Of a stretch of 64,000 bases of DNA, positions 42,238-49,196 are shown piece after piece. The stretch lies in the NCBI GenBank assembly GCA_902362925.1, contig CABIYL010000012.1. The stretch is one strand, 5' to 3'. The position numbers and the translations under genes are program-made. The number at the start of each line of letters is the position of its first letter. Within the stretch, counting starts at the first letter, position 1. Origin of the DNA: Pseudoflavonifractor sp902362925. GTDB taxonomy: Bacteria; Bacillota; Clostridia; Oscillospirales; Oscillospiraceae. Under the pieces are notes generated by a model, which had not been told where the DNA came from, ran no database searches, and worked only from the letters and a program-made list of their open reading frames with translations.

Positions 42238-43665
42238 ATGAAGATGACCATACGGGAAGCGGAGCAGCGGACCGGTCTGGACCGGGCCACCATACGTTTT
42301 TACGAAAAAGAGGGGCTCATCAGCCCCAAGCGGCTGGACAACGGTTACCGGGACTACGCAGAGGAAGAGATCACGGCGCTGCTGCGGATCAAGCTGCTGC
42401 GGGAGCTGGGGGTGTCCCTGGAGGAGATCCGGGCCCTTCAGCAGGGAGAGCAGGCGCTGCCGGTCACCCTGGAGCACCGCATGGCGGCGCTGGAGAAGGA
42501 GATGGCGGACGCGGGAGCGGCCAGGGAGACCTGCCGTGCCATCCGGGAGGAGGGCGTGGGCTACGAGAGCCTGGACCCGGAGAAGTACCTGAACCGGGAG
42601 GTAATTCCTGCACCGCTGTTCCGGGACGCGCCGCCTCCGGTGCTCTGTCCCTGGCGGCGTCTGTTTGCCCGCCTGTTTGACCTGGCGCTGTACCAGCTGG
42701 CGTGGACAGCCCTGCTCGCACTGGGATTGCATATCAATATGGCAGAGCGGAACGCAGCGCTGTGGTGGCTGGACTCGGCTATCTGCCTGGTAATCATGAT
42801 TATGGTGGAGCCCATCCTGTTGAGCTGCTGGGGCACCACACCGGGCAAGGCCATCTTCGGCCTGCGTGTGGAGAAGGCAGAGGGCGGCAGGCTGACCTAC
42901 GGGGAGGGCAACACCCGCACCATGTCCATAATCTGGCGTGGACTGGGCTGGAATATCCCCATTTACGACCTGTTCCGGATGATAAAATGCTATGACATCT
43001 ACTGTAAGGACAAGGAGCTGCCCTGGGACAGGGCTCAGGACCTGGTGGTGGAGGCAAAGCCCAAAAGCGGCCTGAGAAACGTGGCCTTTATGGGGGCTGC
43101 AGCAGCAGTGCTTGCGCTGTCCGTGGTGATTGCCCTTGCAGGCGGCTTCCCGCCCAACCGGGACGGTCTGACCCCGGCGGAATTCACCGAGAATTACAAC
43201 TTCCTTGCGGAATATTACGGCAAGCCCACCTATATTCTGGAGGAGGACGGCAGCTGGACAGCCATGGAGACCCGGAACGGGGCCTATATCGTCCATCTTC
43301 CGGGACTGGAGCGGCAGCCTCTGACCTGGGAGACCGACAGTGCGGGCAACCTCACCTCGGTCACTGTTGCCTGGAGCTGGGATGGAAGCGGCATTGTCGA
43401 GTGGCCGGGGCTGGACATGCAGCTACTGACACTGGCCTTTGCTGCCGGAGAGGGCGGCTGGCTTGACTACTGGAGCAGGATGGGGCTGATGGACACCGTG
43501 GCCAATACGGAGGCCTTCTCCAGCCTGAGCCGGACGGACGAGGGAATCCGGCTGGACTGGGATACCCGGCTGGAGGGCGACGTAATCGTAGCGGACTATT
43601 TTGTGCTGGGGGAGGAGGACGCCGTCTGCAGCGGCCGGCTCGCCCTCACCATCCGCAGGGCGTGA
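42238..43665 (+). CDS. MerR-type regulator fused to an RDD membrane domain
   Basis: 475-residue fusion. Residues 1-70 are a MerR winged helix-turn-helix (MTIREAEQRTGLDRATIRFYEKEGLISPKR), followed by a short coiled coil (about 75-108). Residues 136-265 form an RDD-family membrane domain (FARLFDLALYQLAW, WGTTPGKAIFGLRVEK) with two or three helices, another membrane helix lies at about 281-303, and the last 170 residues are a soluble domain rich in Trp/Glu, presumably outside the cell. It could be a membrane-tethered regulator that senses envelope conditions. The ligand and targets are unknown. GAGGAAAGG is the SD. Confidence 0.86.
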   Translation: MKMTIREAEQRTGLDRATIRFYEKEGLISPKRLDNGYRDYAEEEITALLRIKLLRELGVSLEEIRALQQGEQALPVTLEHRMAALEKEMADAGAARETCRAIREEGVGYESLDPEKYLNREVIPAPLFRDAPPPVLCPWRRLFARLFDLALYQLAWTALLALGLHINMAERNAALWWLDSAICLVIMIMVEPILLSCWGTTPGKAIFGLRVEKAEGGRLTYGEGNTRTMSIIWRGLGWNIPIYDLFRMIKCYDIYCKDKELPWDRAQDLVVEAKPKSGLRNVAFMGAAAAVLALSVVIALAGGFPPNRDGLTPAEFTENYNFLAEYYGKPTYILEEDGSWTAMETRNGAYIVHLPGLERQPLTWETDSAGNLTSVTVAWSWDGSGIVEWPGLDMQLLTLAFAAGEGGWLDYWSRMGLMDTVANTEAFSSLSRTDEGIRLDWDTRLEGDVIVADYFVLGEEDAVCSGRLALTIRRA

Positions 43666-43675
43666 GATATGACAA

Positions 43676-43712
43676 GGGCGGAGGCTGTCAAAGAGAGAAG
43701 CAGCCTCCGCCC
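43676..43712 (-). terminator. 12-bp inverted repeat between convergent genes
   Basis: GGGCGGAGGCTG (43676-43687) and CAGCCTCCGCCC (43701-43712), perfect 12-bp arms with a 13-base loop. On the minus strand it is followed by TTGTC, a weak U-tract, so it probably terminates the small minus-strand frame 43719-43835 and perhaps the MerR-RDD gene. Confidence 0.5.
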
Positions 43713-43718
43713 GGCGGC

Positions 43719-43835
43719 TCAGCGCTCACTGACCTGCCATTCGGACTCCATATAAAAGATATAGTCATCCACATCCTCCCGGGGATCCGCCGCCGACGGC
43801 TGGACGGGAAGGGAGACAGATTGAATCTCAGACAC
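43719..43835 (-). CDS. possible 38-residue small protein
   Basis: Short frame starting at GTG (43835) six bases after AGGAGGG, an excellent SD. The predicted peptide starts MSEIQSVSLPVQPSA and ends with an acidic/aromatic section DVDDYIFYMESEWQVSER. It has no signal peptide or membrane helix. It ends directly before a 12-bp inverted repeat. The SD, hairpin and amino-acid composition favour a real gene, but I know no homologue and the coding evidence is thin. Confidence 0.42.
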   Translation of the reverse strand: MSEIQSVSLPVQPSAADPREDVDDYIFYMESEWQVSER

Positions 43836-43992
43836 AGGCACCCTCCTCTCAGAGAAAATTCTGCCCTCATATCATCCTATGCGGCGGGGCAGGGAAGATG
43901 CACCGCCGCCCAAAAGGCCGACTGTCTAAGGGTACCCCAAAGGGGAGCGACAATGCAGTCGAAGGGAACAGAAAGAAAATTTAAATTTTGTG
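43836..43992. other. region upstream of the tRNA promoter
   Basis: Non-coding stretch between the possible small gene (-) and the tRNA promoter (+). A plus-strand open frame runs through it (from 43662), but it has no SD and an unnatural composition, so I do not annotate it. Confidence 0.4.
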
Positions 43993-44021
43993 TTGACAAA
44001 GTATCTTGCGTATGGTATTAT
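43993..44021 (+). promoter_or_regulatory. promoter of the tRNA-Leu/tRNA-fMet unit
   Basis: -35 TTGACA (43993-43998), 17-bp spacer, -10 TATTAT (44016-44021). It lies 39 bp before the first tRNA. Confidence 0.9.
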
Positions 44022-44060
44022 CAATAAGCACCTAAAAGGACGGAGAACTGGATCGTAAAT

Positions 44061-44147
44061 GCCGGAGTGGCGGAATTGGCAGACGCCCGGGACTTAAAAT
44101 CCCGTGGGAGGAATCCCGTGCCGGTTCGACCCCGGTCTCCGGCACCA
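44061..44147 (+). tRNA. tRNA-Leu (anticodon TAA)
   Basis: 87-nt class-II tRNA with long variable arm. Acceptor GCCGGAG / CTCCGGC, anticodon loop CTTAAAA (TAA), T-arm GGTTCGACC, encoded CCA. Confidence 0.97.
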
Positions 44148-44151
44148 ATAT

Positions 44152-44228
<77 letters not shown>

Positions 44229-44233
44229 GAAAA

Positions 44234-44270
44234 GGCTCCCTGACCTTAAAGGTCAGGGAGCTCATTTTAT
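44234..44270 (+). terminator. terminator after the tRNA pair
   Basis: Stem GCTCCCTGACCTT / AAGGTCAGGGAGC followed by TCATTTTA. It ends the tRNA unit about 25 bp before prfB, with no separate promoter obvious between them, so some readthrough into prfB is likely. Confidence 0.8.
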
Positions 44271-44294
44271 GCACAACGATGATAGGAGGCACTC

Positions 44295-45416
44295 ATGCTT
44301 CAATTTGATGAGTACAAGGTAAAACTCAATAACCTGAAGCCCGAGCTGGACGAACTGGGTCAGGCCCTTGGTCTGGAAGCCGCGGAGCGGGAGCTGGAAA
44401 TGCTGGAGTCTGAGAGTGCCTCGGACGGCTTTTGGAACAATCTGGAGAAGGCCCAGAAGATTCAGCAGCGCATCAAGCAGCTTCACCACAAGGTGGACGG
44501 CCAGAAAAAGCGCCTGGGTGAGTGGGAGGACCTGCTGACCCTCTGCGAGATGGGCAACGAGGAGGAGGACGAGTCCCTGGTCCCCGAGCTGGAGGAGGGC
44601 TTCAACAAGCTCACCGCCAACATGGAGGAAGCCCGTCTGTCCACCCTGTTCACCGGCGAGTACGACGACAACAACGTGGTGCTGGCCATCCACGCCGGCG
44701 CCGGCGGCACCGAGGCCCAGGACTGGGCCCAGATGCTGCTGCGGATGTACACCCGCTGGGCCGAGCGCCACGACTTCGAGTACCAGGTGGTAGATTTCCA
44801 GGACGGCGACGAGGCCGGCATCAAGTCCGCCACTGTGATGATCCAGGGCGAGAACGCCTACGGCCACCTGCGCAGTGAGCACGGCGTCCACCGTCTGGTC
44901 CGTGTCTCTCCCTTTGACGCCAACGCCCGCCGCCAGACCTCCTTTGCCGCCGTTGAGGTCATGCCCGACCTGCCCGAGGACGCCGACGTGGAGATCCGTC
45001 CCGAGGAGTACGAGATGCAGGTGTTCCGTTCCTCCGGCGCTGGCGGCCAGCACATCAACAAGACCTCTTCCGCCGTCCGACTCATCCACCACGCCACCGG
45101 CATCGTGGTCTCCTGCCAGACCGAGCGCAGCCAGTTCCAGAACAAGGACACCTGTCTGCGCATGCTGCGCGCCAAGCTGGTGGAACTGAAGATGCAGCAG
45201 CACGCCGAGAAGCTCTCCGACATCAAGGGCGTGCAGCTGAAGATCGAGTGGGGCAGCCAGATCCGCTCCTATGTGTTCATGCCCTACCAGCTGGTGAAGG
45301 ACAACCGCTCCGGCTTTGAGACCAGCAACGTCAACGGCGTCATGGACGGCGATATCGACGGCTTCATCAACGCCTACCTCAAGTGCGAGGCCACCGGCAC
45401 CTGGGTGACCAAGTAA
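44295..45416 (+). CDS. prfB: peptide chain release factor 2
   Basis: Class-I release factor for UGA/UAA stops. 373 residues, with the anticodon-like SPF motif (RVSPFDANARRQTSF) and the catalytic GGQ at residues 250-252 (SGAGGQHINKT). The reading frame is continuous: the +1 programmed frameshift with in-frame UGA near codon 26, present in many bacterial prfB genes, is absent. The N-terminus (MLQFDEYKVKLNNLKPELDEL) is complete. Confidence 0.97.
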   Translation: MLQFDEYKVKLNNLKPELDELGQALGLEAAERELEMLESESASDGFWNNLEKAQKIQQRIKQLHHKVDGQKKRLGEWEDLLTLCEMGNEEEDESLVPELEEGFNKLTANMEEARLSTLFTGEYDDNNVVLAIHAGAGGTEAQDWAQMLLRMYTRWAERHDFEYQVVDFQDGDEAGIKSATVMIQGENAYGHLRSEHGVHRLVRVSPFDANARRQTSFAAVEVMPDLPEDADVEIRPEEYEMQVFRSSGAGGQHINKTSSAVRLIHHATGIVVSCQTERSQFQNKDTCLRMLRAKLVELKMQQHAEKLSDIKGVQLKIEWGSQIRSYVFMPYQLVKDNRSGFETSNVNGVMDGDIDGFINAYLKCEATGTWVTK

Positions 45417-45432
45417 AAGAAGTTATAATATG

Positions 45433-45470
45433 TAAAAGCACCCTGAAAATTTGATTTCAGGGTGCTTTTT
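45433..45470 (+). terminator. intrinsic terminator of prfB
   Basis: Stem AAAAGCACCCTGAAA / TTTCAGGGTGCTTTT with a six-base loop, ending in T5. Confidence 0.93.
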
Positions 45471-45538
45471 GTATGCTTTTGCGGAGAAAAGGCAGTGCTG
45501 CCGGAGTAACGCAGAAAATAAAAAACTTGTAAACCTGC

Positions 45539-45742
45539 TTGTATTTCTGTCACCGTTTTGTTACTATTAAATTGTCTTGAGGAAAGGGAACGGAAGCAAA
45601 GCCCAACTCCGTGCCTGACTCCGGAGGCGCAGCTTGCGGCGAAGCAGGGGGGCTTGCCGAAAGAGACGCACCGGGGAGAGACAGCCGGGGCAGAGCGTCC
45701 GGGACCCTTTTCTGAAAAGGAATGAAAGGTGGAATGTCCTGT
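45539..45742 (+). promoter_or_regulatory. promoter and long GC-rich leader of the nucleotidase fusion gene
   Basis: -35 TTGTAT (45539-45544), 17-bp spacer, -10 TACTAT (45562-45567). The start site near 45574 leaves an untranslated leader of about 170 nt. It is GC-rich with several complementary arms (ACGGA/TCCGT, GACGC/GCGTC, CCTTTT/AAAAGG) and purine-rich joints. A short piece (ACTCCGGAGGC) resembles the 3' end of cyclic-di-AMP (ydaO) aptamers, but the rest does not match, so it stays unassigned. Confidence 0.5.
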
Positions 45743-48700
45743 ATGAAGCGTACGAGTAAGTTCCTGTCCCTTCTCCTGGCGCTGGCAATGGTATGCTCCC
45801 TGTTCGTACCTGCCATGGCTGAAGAGGACGCTGTCACGCCCTATGAGATTCCTGACGTAGACGGAAAAGTTGTCATTCTCCATACCAACGATACCCACGG
45901 TGCCGATCTGGCCGTGGAGGGTGAGTCCATCGGCATGGCCGGTGTGGCTCAGCTGAAGAAGGATTTTGAGGCCGCTGGCGCCAAGGTCCTCCTGCTCTCC
46001 GCCGGCGACTCCATCATGGGCAAGCCCCTGGTCAGCGCTGACGAGGGCAAGAGCGCCATTGAGTTCATGAACGCCGCCGGGTACGATGCCATGACCGTGG
46101 GCAACCACGAGCTGGACTTCGGCATTGACAACCTGAAGACCCTGGCCAAGGACGCCGAGTTTGACATCCTCTGCGCCGACATGACTGACGAGACCACCAA
46201 CAGCACCGTGTTCTCCGCCAGCAAGATCTATGATCTGGACGGCGTGAAGGTTGGCGTGTTTGGTCTGGCCACCCCCGAGACCCGCACCAAGGCTGACGCC
46301 TCCAAGATGCCCAACATCGTCTTCCCCGAGAAGGAAGAGCTGTACGCCTGCGCGCAGGCTCAGGTGGACGAGCTGGAGAAGGCCGGCGCCGACCTGATTG
46401 TGTGCCTGGGCCACCTGGGCATCGCCGACGAGAGCACCGGCAACCGCTCCATCGACGTGTGTGAGAATGTGACCGGCATTGACCTGTTCATCGACGGCCA
46501 CAGCCACTCCACCACCGGCGACATCACCGCCGCCACCGGTACCGACAGCAACGTGGTCAACGGCACCAAGATCGTCTCCACCGGCACCGCTCTGGCCAAC
46601 GTGGGCGTTGTGGTGTACGACAAGACCGCCAACACCCTGGAGGACAGCCTGGTTTCCGCCGCCTCCTACACCAAGACCGACGCCACTGTGGCCAAGCTGG
46701 TCAGCGACCGCAATGCCGCTGTTGAGAAGGAGTACGGCCAGAAGATCGCCGAGACCGAGGTTGACCTGAACGGCTCCCGCTCCGGCGGCGCCGCCACTGC
46801 CACCAACACCAAGGCTGAGATCACCTTCCCCGACGGTGTGGGTGTCCGCACCGGTGAGACCAACCTGGGCGACTTCGCTGCCGACGCCATCCTCTGGCAG
46901 GCCCGCAAGACCCTGGGCGAGGAGAACGTGGACGCCGCTCTCACCAACGGCGGCGGTATCCGCGAGACCATCGGCAAGGGCGACATCTCCAAGCTGGACC
47001 TGCTGGCTGTGTTCCCCTTCGGCAACACCGTGGCCACCATTGACGTGACCGGTGCTCAGCTGCTGGAGGCCCTGGAGGCCGCCACCTGCACCACCCCCGA
47101 TGCCATCGGCGCCTTCCCCCAGGTTTCCGGCATCGAGTTCACCATCAACACCGCTGTTGCCTATGTCAACGGCGAGCAGTACCCCAACTCCACTTACTAC
47201 GCTCCTGCCAATCCCGGCAGCCGCGTGACCATCACCTCTGTCAACGGCCAGCCCTTCGACGCTGAGGCTACTTACACCATCGCCACCAACGACTTCACCG
47301 CCAAGGGCGGCGACACCTACGGTGTCTTCGCTGCTGCCGGCGGCTGGAAGGACGTGGGCGTGGCCCTGGAGGATGCCCTCATCAACTACACCACCGAGGA
47401 GCTGGGCGGCAAGATTACCGCCGAGCAGTACGGCGAGGCCGACGGCCGCATCAGCATTGTGAACCTGCCCGCCGACATCACCTCCGGCGCCTGGTACTAT
47501 GAGGCTGCCCTCTACGTGCTCAACGGCGGCATCATGAACGGCACCGGCAAGGGCTTTGAGCCCAACGGCACCGTCACCCGCGGCACCGTGTTCCAGACCC
47601 TGTACAACATGGCCGGCAAGCCCGAGGTGACCGAGGCCGCCTCCTTCACCGACGTGGAGGGCAAGTGGTACGCTGACGCCGCCGCCTGGGCTGAGGACGA
47701 GGGCCTGACCACCGGCACCGGCACCGGCCTCTTCAACGGCGACGCCGCCATCACCCGCCAGGAGCTGGCCAAGGTCTTTGCCGACTACACCGCTTCCCAG
47801 TGCATCGTGCCCACTGAGGACGTGGACCTGAGCACCTATGCCGACGCCGACAAAATCCCCGGCTGGGCCTCCGAGTCCATGGAGACCGCCGTGTCCCTGG
47901 GCATCCTGAAGGGCTCCAACAACCAGCTCAATCCCGCCGGCACCGCCGTCCGCTCCGAGCTGGCCCAGATTCTGCTGAACATCTCCAAGCTCACCCCCAC
48001 CTACACCGAGGAGACCGTCTCCATTGAGGTTGCCGCCAAGGACGGTGTGCCCGCTCACACCATGACTGCCATCGTCACCGTGCCCACCTCCGCCACCAAG
48101 GACGCCAAGGTCCCTGGCGTGGTGATGCTCCACGGCACCGGCTCCAACCTGCACGAGGTCAACGGCGCCTATGACATGGCCGCCGCTCAGATGGCCGCTC
48201 AGGGCCTGGCTACCATCCGCTTCAACTTCCAGGGCATCGACGAGGGTACTGAGGAGCTGTACGTGAATTACAGCTACACCTCCGCCAACATCGACGCCAA
48301 GGCCGCTGCCGACTATCTGGCCGGCCTGGAGGTTGTGGACGGCGACAAGCTGGGCGTCATGGGCTGGAGCCAGGGCGGCACCAACGCCTTCCTGGCCGCC
48401 GCTGCCTATCCCGACACCTTCAAGAGCGTGGTCACCTGGGCCGGCGCTCTGGACCTGACCGTCATGTTTGAGGACTTCGACGCCGCTTACGCCGAGGCCG
48501 AGAAGAACGGTTCCTTCACCATGGAGTTTGACTGGCGCACCTCTCTGCCCACCGGCTTCCAGTGGTTCAAGGACGTGAAGAACACCGACGTTCTGGAGGA
48601 GACCAAGACCATCAAGGCCCCCATCCTCACCATCAACGGCGCGGCTGACACCGTGGTGGACCCCGCCAGCGGCAAGACCGTGGCTGATGCCGCCCAGAAC

Positions 48701-48853
48701 GAGGCTTCCGCCAACCTGATCATCGAGAACTGCGACCACACCCTCAACATGTTCTCCGGTGATTACACCGCCATCAACCAGGTCATCTCCGCTACCGCCG
48801 ACTTCTTTGTGGACACTCTGAGCGGCACCGCGGCTGCTGACCAGGCTGCCTGA
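45743..48853 (+). CDS. 5'-nucleotidase / SLH / alpha-beta-hydrolase fusion protein
   Basis: 1036-residue secreted protein in three parts. After a signal peptide (1-26), residues 35-260 are a calcineurin-like metallophosphatase with ILHTNDTHG, GNHELDFG and IDGHSHS, and 300-515 the UshA-type 5'-nucleotidase C-terminal domain (NGGGIRETI, FPFGNTV). Residues 576-752 are three SLH motifs. Residues 755-1036 are a dienelactone-hydrolase-like fold with HGTGS, nucleophile Ser876 in GWSQGG, Asp in AADTVVD and His in CDHTLN. SLH motifs normally sit at an end; here they lie between two enzymes. It is likely wall-bound and may salvage nucleotides while hydrolysing an ester. The ATG at 45743 follows AAAGGTGG. 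Confidence 0.93.
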   Translation: MKRTSKFLSLLLALAMVCSLFVPAMAEEDAVTPYEIPDVDGKVVILHTNDTHGADLAVEGESIGMAGVAQLKKDFEAAGAKVLLLSAGDSIMGKPLVSADEGKSAIEFMNAAGYDAMTVGNHELDFGIDNLKTLAKDAEFDILCADMTDETTNSTVFSASKIYDLDGVKVGVFGLATPETRTKADASKMPNIVFPEKEELYACAQAQVDELEKAGADLIVCLGHLGIADESTGNRSIDVCENVTGIDLFIDGHSHSTTGDITAATGTDSNVVNGTKIVSTGTALANVGVVVYDKTANTLEDSLVSAASYTKTDATVAKLVSDRNAAVEKEYGQKIAETEVDLNGSRSGGAATATNTKAEITFPDGVGVRTGETNLGDFAADAILWQARKTLGEENVDAALTNGGGIRETIGKGDISKLDLLAVFPFGNTVATIDVTGAQLLEALEAATCTTPDAIGAFPQVSGIEFTINTAVAYVNGEQYPNSTYYAPANPGSRVTITSVNGQPFDAEATYTIATNDFTAKGGDTYGVFAAAGGWKDVGVALEDALINYTTEELGGKITAEQYGEADGRISIVNLPADITSGAWYYEAALYVLNGGIMNGTGKGFEPNGTVTRGTVFQTLYNMAGKPEVTEAASFTDVEGKWYADAAAWAEDEGLTTGTGTGLFNGDAAITRQELAKVFADYTASQCIVPTEDVDLSTYADADKIPGWASESMETAVSLGILKGSNNQLNPAGTAVRSELAQILLNISKLTPTYTEETVSIEVAAKDGVPAHTMTAIVTVPTSATKDAKVPGVVMLHGTGSNLHEVNGAYDMAAAQMAAQGLATIRFNFQGIDEGTEELYVNYSYTSANIDAKAAADYLAGLEVVDGDKLGVMGWSQGGTNAFLAAAAYPDTFKSVVTWAGALDLTVMFEDFDAAYAEAEKNGSFTMEFDWRTSLPTGFQWFKDVKNTDVLEETKTIKAPILTINGAADTVVDPASGKTVADAAQNEASANLIIENCDHTLNMFSGDYTAINQVISATADFFVDTLSGTAAADQAA

Positions 48854-48880
48854 GTTCAGGTCATTCCAAGCAAGTAAAAA

Positions 48881-48918
48881 GCTCTGCCCCGCCGATATTC
48901 CGGTGGGGCAGGGCTTTT
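48881..48918. terminator. bidirectional intrinsic terminator
   Basis: Stem AAGCTCTGCCCCGCC with GGTGGGGCAGGGCTT (one G-T pair) and an internal loop, flanked by A5 and T4. Confidence 0.9.
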
Positions 48919-48920
48919 AT

Positions 48921-49121
48921 ATAACTGAAATATAGGCAGGGTACACCCTTTACCAGAGTACCCATATGCTCTGGTGCCTCTGGCTGCCATAGATGGGAAA
49001 CTCGGTTACTGCGGACTACAATGTCCCGTCCGCTCCATGGAGCACGATTCCATGCTCATCCTCTCTCGCGTAAGTCGAAGCTGCGTTCCGGTCGTCTGCT
49101 CTGGCAAGCCCCGTCCCATAT
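48921..49121. other. orphan non-coding segment between two terminators
   Basis: About 200 bp with no convincing gene. It contains several inverted repeats (GGGTAC/GTACCC, ACCAGAG/CTCTGGT, GCGGAC/GTCCGC, CATGGA/TCCATG); the first two overlap, so they exclude each other. It could hold a structured small RNA on either strand. One open frame across it lacks an SD and a sensible start. Confidence 0.35.
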
Positions 49122-49160
49122 AAGAAAAGTCCCCGGAACACGTTGTGTTCCGGGGACTTG
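49122..49160. terminator. terminator of groEL
   Basis: Stem AAGTCCCCGGAACAC / GTGTTCCGGGGACTT with loop GTT, and a minus-strand T-run (CTTTTC). Confidence 0.9.
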
Positions 49161-49196
49161 CTATTGCTTGATTTACTCGCGACAGTTCAGCGCTTC

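Noticed and set aside
43662..44027. 121-codon plus-strand frame after the MerR-RDD gene
   Set aside because: No SD, runs through an inverted repeat and the tRNA promoter, and has no protein-like composition.
45574..45742. Cyclic-di-AMP (ydaO) riboswitch call for the nucleotidase leader
   Set aside because: Only one short string (ACTCCGGAGGC) fits; the conserved 5' half and the pairing geometry are missing.
45374..48739. Antisense open frame of 1121 codons opposite the nucleotidase fusion
   Set aside because: Same codon-bias artefact; the sense strand has complete domains.
48925..49119. 6S RNA, 5S rRNA or a small gene in the orphan segment
   Set aside because: No closing stem with a central bubble, no 5S signature, and the open frame has neither SD nor start.
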